A DNA stretch of 40,367 nucleotides from Methylobacterium aquaticum (GTDB taxonomy: Bacteria; Pseudomonadota; Alphaproteobacteria; Rhizobiales; Beijerinckiaceae). Shown piece after piece: positions 31,041 to 40,213 of the stretch. The notes under the pieces were generated by a model, which was given only the letters and a program-made list of their open reading frames with translations, searched no databases and had not been told where the DNA came from. Position 1 is the stretch's first letter. Each line of letters starts with the position of its first letter. The translations under genes were made by a program, and so were the position numbers. The DNA lies in contig NZ_LABX01000027.1 of NCBI RefSeq assembly GCF_001043915.1, forward strand, positions 1 through 40,367. The letters are read 5' to 3'.

Positions 31041-31367
31041 TCAGTAGCCGGTCGAGGCGACCTCGACCCGGTCGCCGCGGCGGGCGAAGGCGACCGAGGC
31101 GGCGGCGCCGTCCTGGGTGCCGGGCACCGAGAAGCTGACGACCTGGCCGGAGCCGAGGGTGGTGATGACGCGCAGCGGGGTCGCCGCCGCGGCGTCGGAC
31201 GGGGCCAGGGTCGCGACGACGCGCAGGCCGTCCTTCTCGACGGTGTAGTAGGCCGAGCCGCGCACCGGGCCGAGATCGAGGCTGTGGGCTTGGCGCGGGT
31301 TCAGTTCGGAGGCGCCGGCCGCCGTCGCGAGAACGACGCCGAGGGTGGTGAGAGAGAGGAGACGCAT
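31041..31367 (-). CDS. Small exported protein, unknown function
   Basis: A 108-residue protein with a signal peptide (MRLLSLTTLGVVLATAAGASE, cleavage near 19-20). The remainder is predicted beta-rich, with no cysteines, and ends RRGDRVEVASTGY. I do not recognise the family. AGAGAGGAGA precedes the ATG. Its position upstream of the parvulin gene, in the same direction, may mean shared expression, though a hairpin separates them. Confidence 0.7.
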   Translation of the reverse strand: MRLLSLTTLGVVLATAAGASELNPRQAHSLDLGPVRGSAYYTVEKDGLRVVATLAPSDAAAATPLRVITTLGSGQVVSFSVPGTQDGAAASVAFARRGDRVEVASTGY

Positions 31368-31451
31368 CGGTGGTCCAGGTGTTCTGTCCGGGGCGAGGAA
31401 CGCATCCGGAAAGCCGGGATCTGCCGGGAGACAGGAGTAAAACATTCGCCA

Positions 31452-31489
31452 TGGTGCGACGCAATAGAAACATATTGCATTGCACCATC
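31452..31489. promoter_or_regulatory. Inverted repeat in the divergent intergenic region
   Basis: ATGGTGCGACGCAAT (31452-31466) and ATTGCATTGCACCAT (31475-31489) are complementary at 12 of 15 positions around an 8-base AT-rich spacer. Lying about 85 bases before the exported protein start on one side, it could be an operator for a dimeric regulator or part of a promoter. The regulator is unknown. Confidence 0.4.
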
Positions 31490-31635
31490 GTGCGTCTACG
31501 CTCGCGCGCCTGCATTCTTGCTCATGATTGGCGCGCCGACCGCGGGGCGGCCCGGACTGCCCGTTCCGTGTCGGCACCGGCCTCCCGTGACCTGGGGGCC
31601 GCCCTGCCCTACCTGCTCCGTGCCCCTCGCCTCAA

Positions 31636-31671
31636 CGCTTTCCGATTGATCGCTTCGCGATGCGGAAAGCG
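31636..31671. repeat. Palindrome 1 upstream of the Pat-type gene
   Basis: CGCTTTCCG (31636-31644) pairs with CGGAAAGCG (31663-31671). An inner stem, ATCGC with GCGAT, lies around TTC. It is the first of two palindromes placed 29 bases apart. Confidence 0.65.
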
Positions 31672-31700
31672 GCGTCGCTCAGGTGCCGCGCGGGCTGGTC

Positions 31701-31736
31701 ATACGCTGTCGGGAAACAATCTTCCGGACAGCGTAT
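31701..31736. repeat. Palindrome 2 upstream of the Pat-type gene
   Basis: ATACGCTGTCGGGAA (31701-31715) pairs with TTCCGGACAGCGTAT (31722-31736), with one mismatch and a 6-base loop. It is probably an intergenic repeat, though it lies 80 bases before the start of the next gene and could affect its expression. Confidence 0.65.
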
Positions 31737-31816
31737 CCTTCGGTCGATCCGCGCCGCCTGCCGTCGCCGACCCGGAGCCCGGACGGTCGTGGTCAGCCCT
31801 CCATGAGAAGCCCGCC

Positions 31817-34597
31817 ATGAGCACCTACCGTTTCGACAGGCTCCTGAGCCCCCGCTCGGTGGCGCTGGTGGGCGCGAGCGCCCGGCCGAACGCCTTCGGC
31901 GCCGCGATCCTGCGCAATCTGCGCGAGGCGGGCTTTGCCGGCCCGATCTGGCCGGTGAACCCCCGCCACGACCATGTCGACGGGGTGCAGGCTTTCGCCG
32001 ACCTCGCCGACCTGCCCGAGCCCGCCGACCTCGTGGTGATCGTCACCCCGCCGGAGACCGTGCCGGAGGTGGTGGCGGCGGCGGGCCGCCGGGGCTGCGG
32101 TGCGGCCGTCATCATCACCACCGGCCTCGGCAGCGGGCCGGGTTCGCTGGCGGAGGCCGCGCGGGCGGCGGCGCGGCGGCATTCCCTGCGCCTCGTCGGG
32201 CCCGACAGCATGGGGCTGGCGGTACCGCGGGCCGCCCTCAATGCCAGCCTGCTCGCCCGGGCGCCGCTCCCCGGCGACCTGGCGCTGATCTCGCAGTCGC
32301 GCACGGTGGCGGCCGGCATCGTCGCCTGGGCGCAGGCGCGCGGCACCGGCTTCTCGGGCATCGTCTCCCTCGGCAACGCGATCGACGTCGACATCGCCGA
32401 TTGCCTCGACCACTTCGCCACCGACCTCCGCACCCGGGCGATCCTGCTCTCGATCGACAGCGTCTCCGACGCGCCGAAATTCGTGTCGGCGGCGCGGGCC
32501 GCCGCGCGGGCAAAGCCCGTGGTGGTGCTGCGCTCCGGCCGGCACGACGCCGCCCGGGCGGCGGACGGCCGGCAAGCCACACCGCAAGCCAGCCCGCAAG
32601 CCAGCCATACGGGGATCACCCATACGGGGATCCTGGCCCGCACCGACGCGGTCTACGACGCCGCCTTCCGGCGCGCCGGCCTGTTGCGGGTGCAGGACCT
32701 CGACGAGATGTTTTCGGTGGTCGAGACCCTGGGGCGCCAGCGCCCCTTCCCGGGCCGGCGCCTCGCCATCCTGGCCAATGGCCGCGGCGTCGGGGCCATC
32801 GCGGTCGACCGGCTCATCGATCTCGGCGGCACCCTGGCGGGCCTGTCGGAGGAGACGCGGGGGCGGCTCGCGGCGGCTTTGCCGGGCACGAATCCGGCAG
32901 CCTGGCGCAACCCGGTCGATATCGGCGCCGATGCCGACGGGCCGCGCTACGCCGCCGCCCTGGAGGCCCTGATCGCCGACCGCGATAACGATGCCGTCCT
33001 GGTCATCAACGTGCCCACCGCCCTCTCGGGCGGCGAGGCGGTGGCGAGCGCGATCGTCGAGGCGGTGAAGACCGGCCGCAAGGGCAGCTTTCGCGCCCGA
33101 CCGGTCTTCGCCGTCACGGTCGGCGACGAGGCGGCGGGCGAGATCCTGAGCCAGGCCGGCATCCCGCGCTTCGCCACCGATGCCGACGCCGTCGAGGGCT
33201 TCACCCATCTGGTGCGCTACCGCGAGGCGCAGGACGACCTCACCACCACCCCGGCGATGCTGCCCGCCGACCTGGTCCCGGATCCCGGCGCCGCCCGGAT
33301 GATCGTCGATCACGTGCTGGCCGAGGGGCGGACCTGGCTCGACCCGCGCGAGATGGCGGACCTGCTCGCCGCCTACGGCATCCCGGCCCAGCCGGTGACG
33401 CTGGCCGCCGATGCCGATGCGGCGGCGGAGGCGGCCTGGCCGATCATCGCGGCGGGCGGGACGGTGGCGCTCAAGCTCGTCTCGCCGGACGTGGTGCACA
33501 AGTCCGATGTCGGCGGCGTGCGGCTGGGGCTCTCCAGCGAGGCGGCGGTGCGGGAGGCCGCGGCCGAGATGCGGGCCCGGGTGGCGCGGGAGCGGCCCGC
33601 CATCCGGGTCACCGGCTTCGTCGTCCAGGCGATGCTGCGCCGGACGCAGGCCCGCGAGCTGATCGCCGGCCTCGCCGACGATCCGGTCTTCGGCCCCGTC
33701 GTGGTGTTCGGCCGCGGCGGCACGGCCGTCGAGGTGATCGACGACCGGGCGCTGGCGCTCCCGCCCCTCGACCGGCGGCTGGCCGCCGACCTGATCGGCC
33801 GGACCCGGGTCGCGCGCCGGCTCAAAGCCTATCGCGACGTCGCGGCGGCGGACGAGGCGGCGGTGGCCCTGGTGCTGGTCAAGCTCGGCCAGCTCGCCGC
33901 CGACCTGCCGGAATTGCGCGAACTCGACATCAACCCGCTGCTCGCCGATTGCGACGGCGTCATCGCCCTCGATGCCCGTGCGGCGGTTGCGCCGTTGCCG
34001 CCTGAGCGCCGGCGCGACGCGGGCGCCGGCCCGAGCCATGCCCGCTTCGCCGTGCGGCCCTATCCGGCGGCCTGGGAGCGCCACATCACCCTCGACGGCC
34101 AGGCGATCCTGGTGCGGCCGGTGCGGGCCGAGGACGAGGGGCTGTTCGAGGCGTTCTTCCGGCGGGTCAGTGCCGAGGACCTGCGCCTGCGCTTCTTCGC
34201 CCCGGTGCGCGACTTCAGCCACGCCTTCCTGGCCCGCCTGACCCAGCTCGACTACGCCCGCGCCATCGCCTTCGTGGCGATCGAGGAGGCGACCGGCACG
34301 ATGATGGGGGCGGTGCGCCTTCATGCCGACGCCAACCACGAGGCCGGCGAATACGCGATCCTGGTCCGCTCCGACCTCAAGGGCCTCGGCCTCGGCTGGG
34401 CGCTGATGGGGCTGATGCTCGACTGGGCCCGGGCCGAGGGCCTGCGCCATGTCGAGGGGCAGGTCTTGCGCGAGAACACCACCATGCTGGCGATGTGCCG
34501 CAAGCTCGGCTTTGCGGTAAGGACGGATCCCTCCGACCCCGACCTGATGCTGGTGCGGCGCGCCCTGTCGGAGGAGAGCGCCGCGCCCGAATCCTGA
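31817..34597 (+). CDS. Acyl-CoA synthetase (ADP-forming)/GNAT protein acetyltransferase fusion (Pat/PatZ type)
   Basis: A 926-residue protein. The order is a CoA-binding Rossmann domain (about 1-130, SVALVGAS), ligase-CoA domains (about 140-470), ATP-grasp (about 505-730, ALKLVSPDVVHKSDVGGV) and C-terminal GNAT acetyltransferase (about 756-915, QAILVRPV then DLKGLGLGWALMG). Proteins of this build acetylate lysines of metabolic enzymes such as acetyl-CoA synthetase, with the synthetase-like part sensing acyl-CoA or nucleotides. Around residues 250-270 short in-frame repeats have been added. They duplicate the HTG motif (His264 and His269), where ADP-forming synthetases have their phospho-histidine. 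ATG 31817 was chosen from the conserved N terminus. Confidence 0.92.
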   Translation: MSTYRFDRLLSPRSVALVGASARPNAFGAAILRNLREAGFAGPIWPVNPRHDHVDGVQAFADLADLPEPADLVVIVTPPETVPEVVAAAGRRGCGAAVIITTGLGSGPGSLAEAARAAARRHSLRLVGPDSMGLAVPRAALNASLLARAPLPGDLALISQSRTVAAGIVAWAQARGTGFSGIVSLGNAIDVDIADCLDHFATDLRTRAILLSIDSVSDAPKFVSAARAAARAKPVVVLRSGRHDAARAADGRQATPQASPQASHTGITHTGILARTDAVYDAAFRRAGLLRVQDLDEMFSVVETLGRQRPFPGRRLAILANGRGVGAIAVDRLIDLGGTLAGLSEETRGRLAAALPGTNPAAWRNPVDIGADADGPRYAAALEALIADRDNDAVLVINVPTALSGGEAVASAIVEAVKTGRKGSFRARPVFAVTVGDEAAGEILSQAGIPRFATDADAVEGFTHLVRYREAQDDLTTTPAMLPADLVPDPGAARMIVDHVLAEGRTWLDPREMADLLAAYGIPAQPVTLAADADAAAEAAWPIIAAGGTVALKLVSPDVVHKSDVGGVRLGLSSEAAVREAAAEMRARVARERPAIRVTGFVVQAMLRRTQARELIAGLADDPVFGPVVVFGRGGTAVEVIDDRALALPPLDRRLAADLIGRTRVARRLKAYRDVAAADEAAVALVLVKLGQLAADLPELRELDINPLLADCDGVIALDARAAVAPLPPERRRDAGAGPSHARFAVRPYPAAWERHITLDGQAILVRPVRAEDEGLFEAFFRRVSAEDLRLRFFAPVRDFSHAFLARLTQLDYARAIAFVAIEEATGTMMGAVRLHADANHEAGEYAILVRSDLKGLGLGWALMGLMLDWARAEGLRHVEGQVLRENTTMLAMCRKLGFAVRTDPSDPDLMLVRRALSEESAAPES

Positions 34598-34605
34598 CGC
34601 CACCC

Positions 34606-35265
34606 ATGCGCGACACCCATCCCCTCGACATTGCCGGCGGCCTGCTGCTCACCGCCGCCGCGGGCTACGTCGATGCCGTCGGCTTCCTGCGGCTCGACGG
34701 GCTCTACACCTCGTTCATGAGCGGCAACTCGACCCAGTTCGCGGTCTCGCTGTCGCAGGTCGGCCATCCGGTCGCCTGGGAGATCGGCCATCTGTTCCTG
34801 TGCTTCCTCACCGGGGGCTTCTGCGGCAGCCTGGTGTCGCTGCGCTTGCCGGGGCGCTGGGGGCCGGCCGCGGTCCTCGGCGTCGAGGCAGCGCTTCTCG
34901 TCGTCGCGCTCTCGTTCGCGTTCAGCCCGGCGCAAGGCCCGGTGGCGCCCATCCTCGCCGCCGCCATGGGGGCGCAGAACGCGGCGCTCCGCCGCAGCGC
35001 GGGCTTCCGCCCCGGCGTCACCTTCGTGACCGGCACCCTGTTCAGCCTCAGCCACACCCTGGCGCAAGCCGCGACGCGGCAGGGCTGGGCCTTCGGCTGG
35101 GTGCCGGATGCCTGCACCTGGCTGGCCCTGGTCTGCGGGGCGGTGGCGGGCGGCTTCGCCTACCGGGGCTACGGGCTGGAGGCGCTGGTGATCCCGGTGA
35201 CCGGGGTCGGGCTGGTCCTGGCCCTCGCGATCGGACGGGCGGTGCGGCCGAGGGCGGCGGCGTGA
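34606..35265 (+). CDS. DUF1275 (YoaK-type) membrane protein
   Basis: A 219-residue protein with about six membrane helices. The family features are the opening GLLLTAAAGYVDAVGFLRLDGLYTSFMSGNSTQFAVSL and the later GAQNAALRR and VTFVTGTLFSLSH segments. Its biochemical function is unknown. The gene begins nine bases after the stop of the acetyltransferase gene and overlaps the next gene by four bases, so the three are probably cotranscribed. Confidence 0.88.
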   Translation: MRDTHPLDIAGGLLLTAAAGYVDAVGFLRLDGLYTSFMSGNSTQFAVSLSQVGHPVAWEIGHLFLCFLTGGFCGSLVSLRLPGRWGPAAVLGVEAALLVVALSFAFSPAQGPVAPILAAAMGAQNAALRRSAGFRPGVTFVTGTLFSLSHTLAQAATRQGWAFGWVPDACTWLALVCGAVAGGFAYRGYGLEALVIPVTGVGLVLALAIGRAVRPRAAA

Positions 35266-36122
35266 GCGACGGACCGCCCGCGCCGCCGCCCGGCGACTTC
35301 GTCCATCTCCGGCGCGATCCCGCCAGCGGCGTCGAGGCGGTGACGGCGCGGTTCCTCGGCCATGCCTACGACATGCACCACCACGACGAGTGGCTGGTCG
35401 GCGTCACTCACGCGGGCATCCAGGATTTCTACTGCCGCAGGGCGCGCCGGCAGAGCGTCGCCGGGCAGGTGATCCTGATCGAGCCCGGCGAACGCCACGA
35501 CGGGCAGGCCGTGCGGGAGCCGGGCTTCCGCTACAGCATGCTCTACCTGCCGCAGGACTGGCTGCGGGGCGCGATGGGCGGCAGCGACGCGAGACTGGGC
35601 TTTCGCCGCACGCTCGCCGACGACCGGCATCTCGGCGGGGCGGTCGCCCGGGCGTGCCGCGCCGTGTTCGATGCCGCCTCGCCCCTTGGGACCGATGCGG
35701 CCCTGGATGACCTCGCCGGGCATCTGCGCCGCCATCTCGGCGCCCGGGCCTCCACGCCCCCGCCCGACGGCGATCCGGTCGTCGCCGAACGGGCGATGGA
35801 TTTCATCCGGGCGCAGGCCGCGACGCCTTTCGGCCTCGACGCCCTGGCGCGGGCGGCCGGGGCCGCCGACCGGTTCCAGCTCGCCCGCGCCTTCCGCCGC
35901 CGCTTCGGCACCTCGCCCCATGCCTGCCTGGTCGAGATCCGGCTGGCCCGGGCCCGGGCGCTGCTGCGCGCCGGGACGCCGCCGGCCGAGGCCGCACTCG
36001 CCGCCGGCTTCTCCGACCAGAGCCATCTCGGCCGCTGGTTCCGCCGCGCCTACGGCCTCACCCCGGCGGCCTACCGGAGCGGGCGCACGAACGTTCCAGA
36101 CGCCGGCCTCGCGCTCGATTAG
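35262..36122 (+). CDS. AraC-family transcriptional regulator with cupin N terminus
   Basis: A 286-residue regulator. The cupin sensor domain (about 15-140) includes HAYDMHHHDEWLVGVTHAG and LIEPGERHDGQA. The C-terminal double HTH (about 175-275) has FGLDALARAAGAADRFQLARAFRRRFGTSPHACLVEIRLARARALL and AALAAGFSDQSHLGRWFRRAYGLTPAAYR. The ligand is unknown. It starts at GTG 35262, overlapping the DUF1275 stop (GTGA), so translation is coupled and it may regulate that membrane protein. Confidence 0.92.
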   Translation: MSDGPPAPPPGDFVHLRRDPASGVEAVTARFLGHAYDMHHHDEWLVGVTHAGIQDFYCRRARRQSVAGQVILIEPGERHDGQAVREPGFRYSMLYLPQDWLRGAMGGSDARLGFRRTLADDRHLGGAVARACRAVFDAASPLGTDAALDDLAGHLRRHLGARASTPPPDGDPVVAERAMDFIRAQAATPFGLDALARAAGAADRFQLARAFRRRFGTSPHACLVEIRLARARALLRAGTPPAEAALAAGFSDQSHLGRWFRRAYGLTPAAYRSGRTNVPDAGLALD

Positions 36123-36156
36123 CCCTGGCGGCGAGCCGCGAGGGAGCTTGTTCACA

Positions 36157-36564
36157 ATGTTCGACACCAAGGTGGCCATCCTGGTCCGCGACGACCTGGC
36201 CGTGTGGCAGAAGCTGAACGTGACCGCCTTCCTGGCGACCGGCATCGCCGGCGCCGTGCCCGAGGCCATGGGCGAGCCCTACCGGGATGCGGCCGGGCGC
36301 TCGCATGCCCGCCTGCTCGGCCAGCCGATGCTGATCTTCGCCGCGACCGCCGAGATGCTCCAGCGCGCCTGGCAGCAGGCGATCCAGCGCGATCTCATCC
36401 GCAGCGCCTATGTCCGGGCGATGTTCGAGACCGGCCACGATGCCGCCAACCGCGCGGTGTTCGCCCGTGAGCCCGCCGACGCGCCGGACCTCGTCGGCCT
36501 CGCCCTCTACGGCCCGAAGAAGGACGTCGACAAGGCGACAAAGGGGGCAGTGCTGCATCCGTGA
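36157..36564 (+). CDS. DUF2000 family protein
   Basis: A 135-residue protein with the DUF2000 signature: TKVAILVRDDLAVWQKLNVTAFLATGIAG at the start, then MLIFAATAEMLQRAWQQAI and VGLALYGPKKDVDKATKG at the end. The fold resembles peptidyl-tRNA hydrolase-2-like proteins, but the function is not established. AGGGAG lies ten bases before the ATG. It follows the AraC gene by 34 bases in the same direction and may be a regulatory target. Confidence 0.85.
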   Translation: MFDTKVAILVRDDLAVWQKLNVTAFLATGIAGAVPEAMGEPYRDAAGRSHARLLGQPMLIFAATAEMLQRAWQQAIQRDLIRSAYVRAMFETGHDAANRAVFAREPADAPDLVGLALYGPKKDVDKATKGAVLHP

Positions 36565-36718
36565 GGGCCGGGGCTGTTCCGGGCACACTGGTTGAAGATC
36601 GCGGGCGCCCCGTCTTCTCCCCGGACCGTCGCATCGCGCCGGCTTGCGACCCCACTCCCGCAATCAGACTTCGGCGATGATGGGGGAGTCAAAGTTTACA
36701 AAAATCCGAAAGGATGCC

Positions 36719-37207
36719 CTATTCCTTCAAATGGTCGAGGGGCAGCGCCGTGGTGTACTTCACCTGATCCAGCGCGAAGCTCGACCGGATCTTCGCCACG
36801 CCGGGAATCCGGGTGAGGTGATCGACGATCAGCCGCTGGTACTGGGCGAGATCCTCGACCACGACGCGCAGCATGTAGTCGGCCTCGCCGCTCATCAGGT
36901 AGCATTCCATCACCTCCGGCCGGTGGCGGATGGCGTCGGAGAACGCCTGGAGGGCGGCCTGGGTCTGCTTCTCCAGCGAGACGTGGACGAAGACGTTGAC
37001 GTGGAGGCCGAGCGCCTGCGGGTCGGCCACCGCGACGCAGCGCCGGATGATGCCGCGGGCCTTGAGATCGGCGACCCGGCGCCAGCATGGCGAGGTCGAG
37101 AGGCCGACCGCCTCGGCGAGGTCGCCGATGCCGATCTCGCTGTCCTGCTGCAAATGCTCGAGGATGCGGATCGAGGCCGGGTCGAGGTCGACGGGTCTGG
37201 CCGGCAC
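36719..37207 (-). CDS. Lrp/AsnC-family transcriptional regulator
   Basis: A 162-residue regulator. The N-terminal HTH (about 8-60) is LDPASIRILEHLQQDSEIGIGDLAEAVGLSTSPCWRRVADLKARGII. The C-terminal RAM ligand domain (about 70-155) has VAVADPQALGL, VMECYLMSGEADYMLRVVVEDL and the usual Ala/Leu-rich end. It probably senses an amino acid. GTG 37207 follows GGGAG at seven bases. The longer frame to 37336 would run into the two-hairpin repeat (copy d) and is rejected. Confidence 0.9.
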   Translation of the reverse strand: MPARPVDLDPASIRILEHLQQDSEIGIGDLAEAVGLSTSPCWRRVADLKARGIIRRCVAVADPQALGLHVNVFVHVSLEKQTQAALQAFSDAIRHRPEVMECYLMSGEADYMLRVVVEDLAQYQRLIVDHLTRIPGVAKIRSSFALDQVKYTTALPLDHLKE

Positions 37208-37250
37208 GCTTTTGTCTCCCGGCAGGCGAAAGGCGGTCTGACCCTGCGCC

Positions 37251-37356
37251 GCAGCAGACTTGCGTTGGCAGGCCACCGCTTCGTCCGCTTCGGTTCCTGT
37301 TTGATCGCAGATTTTTGCCGCCGAACCGGTGACCACTTCGGCGAAATCGGCTTAGC
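37251..37356 (-). repeat. Two-hairpin dispersed repeat, copy d
   Basis: On the minus strand it begins GCTAAGCCGATTTC. It then has hairpin 1 (GCCGAA/TTCGGC around GTGG-ACCGG) and the linker AAAATCTGCGATCAAACA identical to copy b. The hairpin 2 loop GTGGCCTGCCAA and its right arm CGCAAGTCTGC follow. It lies immediately upstream of the Lrp-type gene and just beyond the ROK gene stop, so both have it at their flank. Confidence 0.85.
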
Positions 37357-37361
37357 ACGTC

Positions 37362-38285
37362 TCAGGCGGCCGGCGCAGCCTGATCGTTCCACAGCCACGC
37401 CGCCCCGCGCACCCCCGAGGCGTCGCCGTGGCGGCTCGGCCGGATCGGCGTGGCGAAGCCGCCGCCGAAGATGTGGGGGGCGACGCGCGCCGGGAGGGCC
37501 TCGTAGATCTCCGGGATCGTCGAGAGGCCGCCGCCGAGCACGATCACGTCCGGGTCGAGGAGGTTGACGACACCCGCGAGGCCGCGCCCGAGCCGGTCGA
37601 GCCAGACCGCGAAGGTCTCCCGCGCCGCATCGTCGCCCCGGCGCATCGCCGCGACGATCGCCTCGCCGGTCATTGTCCGGCTGGTGCGGCGGGCATGGTC
37701 GGCGGCCAGTCCCGGCCCCGAGAGCCAGGTCTCGAGGCAGCCATGCCGGCCGCAATAGCAGGCCGGGCCCGGGCGCTCGTCGTCGCGGGGGGCGGGCAGC
37801 GGGTTGTGGCCCCATTCGCCGGCGATGCGCTGGCGCCCGGACAGGGCCCGGCCCGCGAGCGCGATGCCGGAGCCCACGCCGGTGCCGAGGATCACCGCCC
37901 AGACGACCGCGGCCCCCTGCCCCGCCCCGTCGACGGCCTCGGAGACCGCCAGGCAATTGGCGTCGTTCTCCAGCCGCACCGGGCGGGCGAGGCGTGTCGC
38001 GAGGTCGTCGCCGACCGGCCGGCCGTTGAGCCAGGTCGAGTTGGCGTTCTTGACGAGGCCGGTCTCCGGCACCAGCGCGCCGGGAATGCCGATCCCGACG
38101 GTGCCGGTGCCGCCGGCCTCGCTCTCCAGCGCGGCGACGAGGGCCGCGATGGCCCGGAGCGAGGCGTCGTAATCGCCCCGCGGGGTCGCGATCCGCCGCT
38201 CGGCCAGGACCCGGCCGCCGGGATCGAGGGCGATCCCGGCGATCTTGGTGCCGCCGAGATCGATGCCGATGCGCAAGGCGCTCAT
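37362..38285 (-). CDS. ROK-family sugar kinase (fructokinase/N-acetylglucosamine kinase-like)
   Basis: A 307-residue kinase. It starts with the phosphate motif IGIDLGGTKIAG. It has VGIGIPGALVPETG (substrate), NDANCLAVSEAVDG, and GEWGHNPL with the metal motif CYCGRHGCLETWLSGPGL (CxCGxxGCxE, zinc). The nucleotide part VIVLGGGLST is present. The sugar cannot be fixed from sequence alone; fructose, glucose or N-acetylglucosamine are common. It begins six bases after the dctA stop, so the two are probably cotranscribed despite their different roles. Confidence 0.9.
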   Translation of the reverse strand: MSALRIGIDLGGTKIAGIALDPGGRVLAERRIATPRGDYDASLRAIAALVAALESEAGGTGTVGIGIPGALVPETGLVKNANSTWLNGRPVGDDLATRLARPVRLENDANCLAVSEAVDGAGQGAAVVWAVILGTGVGSGIALAGRALSGRQRIAGEWGHNPLPAPRDDERPGPACYCGRHGCLETWLSGPGLAADHARRTSRTMTGEAIVAAMRRGDDAARETFAVWLDRLGRGLAGVVNLLDPDVIVLGGGLSTIPEIYEALPARVAPHIFGGGFATPIRPSRHGDASGVRGAAWLWNDQAAPAA

Positions 38286-38290
38286 CCGGC

Positions 38291-39637
38291 TCAAGGCGCG
38301 ACCGGAACCGGCTTCTCGTCGGCGATCTCGGTGCCGATGGCGAGGGGATTGGCCATCACCTCGCGCAGCTTGACCGGATCGAGTTCGCCCTCCCAGCGGC
38401 TGACCACCACGCAGGCGACGCCGTTGCCGACGAGGTTGGTGAGGGCCCGGCATTCCGACATGAACTTGTCGATGCCGAGGATCAGCGCCATCGCGGCCAC
38501 CGGGACCGGGTTGCCCGGGATGGCGGCCAGCGTGGCGGCGAGCGTGATGAAGCCGGCGCCGGTGACGCCCGAGGCCCCCTTTGAGGTCAGCATCGCGACC
38601 GCGATGATGGTGGCGTATTGCCCGAAGCTGAGATCCGCCCCCACGGCCTGGGCCAGGAACAGCGTCGCCAGCGTCATGTAGATGTTGGTGCCGTCGAGGT
38701 TGAACGAGTAGCCGGTCGGGATGACGAGGCCGACCACCGAGTCCGAGGCGCCCAGCCGCTTCATCTTCTGCATCATGTGCGGCAGCACCGTCTCGGACGA
38801 GGAGGTGCCGAGCACGATCAGCAGTTCGTCCTTGATGTAGGCCAGGAACTTGAGGATCGAGAAGCCTGAGAAGCGGGCGATCGATCCGAGCACCACCAGC
38901 ACGAAGAGCAGGCTGGTGAGGTAGAAGGTGGCGACGAGGCCCGCGAGGTTGCCGAGCTTGCCGATGCCGTACTGGCCGATCGTGTAGGCCATGGCGCCGA
39001 AGGCACCGATCGGCGCGAGCTTCACGATCATGCCGATGATGCGGAAGAAGATCTCGCCCGCCGCCTCGATGGCGTGGATCGCCGGCTTGCCGCGCTCGCC
39101 GAGGCCCGTGATGACGACGCCGGTCAGCACCGCGATCAGCAGGATCTGGAGCAGGTCGCCGCCCGCGAAGGCGTCGAAGTAGCTCTTGGGGATGATCGCC
39201 ATGATGTGGGCGATGGTGGAATCGGCCTGGGCCTTGCTGACGTAGCCGGCCACCGCCTTGGCGTCGAGCTGCTCCGCCGTGGCGCCGAAGCCGGCGCCCG
39301 GCTGGACGATCTCGCCGACGATGACGCCGATGACGAGGGCGAGCGAGGACACCACCTCGAAATAGACCAGCGCCTTGAGGCCGACGCGGCCGACCTTCTT
39401 CAGGTCGCCGATCGACGCGATGCCGTGCACGATGGTGCAGAAGATGATCGGTGCGATCATCATCTTGATGAGCGCGATGAAGGCGTCGCCGAGCCACTTC
39501 ATCGCCTTGGCGGTATCGGGCGCCGCATAGCCGAGCAGCACGCCGAGGGCGATGGCGATCAGAACCTGGATGTAGAGCACCTTGTACCAGGGCTGCGAGG
39601 AGCCCGGTGCCGTTGCGGACGGCGTGGTGTGTTGCAT
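38291..39637 (-). CDS. dctA: C4-dicarboxylate transport protein DctA
   Basis: A 448-residue secondary transporter of the DAACS family, importing succinate, fumarate and malate with protons or sodium. The N-terminal helices are preceded by a short Ser/Pro tail. The signature motifs are complete: [71 protein letters not shown] and [29 protein letters not shown] lies seven bases before the ATG. It is followed by a ROK kinase gene. In many bacteria it is sigma54-dependent, but I see no clear TGGCAC/TTGC pair upstream. Confidence 0.95.
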   Translation of the reverse strand: MQHTTPSATAPGSSQPWYKVLYIQVLIAIALGVLLGYAAPDTAKAMKWLGDAFIALIKMMIAPIIFCTIVHGIASIGDLKKVGRVGLKALVYFEVVSSLALVIGVIVGEIVQPGAGFGATAEQLDAKAVAGYVSKAQADSTIAHIMAIIPKSYFDAFAGGDLLQILLIAVLTGVVITGLGERGKPAIHAIEAAGEIFFRIIGMIVKLAPIGAFGAMAYTIGQYGIGKLGNLAGLVATFYLTSLLFVLVVLGSIARFSGFSILKFLAYIKDELLIVLGTSSSETVLPHMMQKMKRLGASDSVVGLVIPTGYSFNLDGTNIYMTLATLFLAQAVGADLSFGQYATIIAVAMLTSKGASGVTGAGFITLAATLAAIPGNPVPVAAMALILGIDKFMSECRALTNLVGNGVACVVVSRWEGELDPVKLREVMANPLAIGTEIADEKPVPVAP

Positions 39638-40213
39638 GATCGTTCTCTCCCCACGGGGCCGGCCGCCCTGGGATCGACCGTCGCGGCATGGCCTTCACCG
39701 CGTGCTTGATCCGGGACTCCCTCACGGCCGGGACAGTGTAGGAAGTCGGGATTGGTCGTTCCTAGCGGAAAATGACCCGAAGCTCCGGCCGCCGCGATGC
39801 CGGCCTCCGGGTTCGGTAACGCGGCATGCCGCGCAGGGGGCCTGTCGTCAACGGCCCCGCGGCCCGTTTCGGCCGCCTGTCACGAATTGGCAGCGCTTGT
39901 AATCCCGCGATCCGCGAGAATCGGCGTGCGGGCGCGCGATGCGCGCGGTCTGGCCGCGATCCCTCCCCAGGCTGCCCTGCGGCAGGCGTGAGTCCAACTG
40001 GCCTGATTGATCCGGACCGGCCTGCCGGGTGCGGGCTGGGCGCGGCCTCCGGTCCGGTCCCGGATGGTTACGTGGCGGCCCGCTCGGTCCGCGGGGGCAT
40101 TCCGCGCGCCAGCCCGCCTCCACGCGAGGGCCGGCCTCGGATTCCGGCGGCGGCCGGCATCGCCCCGATCCTGCGCCCGCGCCTCGCGGCGCGGACGGTG
40201 GCGCGAGCCGGTC
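39638..40213. other. Intergenic region upstream of dctA
   Basis: About 575 bases. The dctA promoter should lie in its first 150 bases, but no boxes are clear. The remainder is very GC-rich with several short open frames and no family signature, and no repeats shared with the rest of the window. Confidence 0.45.

Noticed and set aside
31793..34603. A 936-residue minus-strand open frame opposite the Pat-type gene.
   Set aside because: Low-complexity His/Arg/Gly composition and no motif. The plus-strand protein has four clear domains.
37208..37336. A longer start for the Lrp-type regulator.
   Set aside because: The extra residues come from the two-hairpin repeat at 37251-37356. GTG 37207 has a well-placed GGGAG.
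39638..39780. A sigma54 promoter for dctA.
   Set aside because: No TGGCAC-N5-TTGC type pair could be found on the minus strand in the upstream 150 bases.
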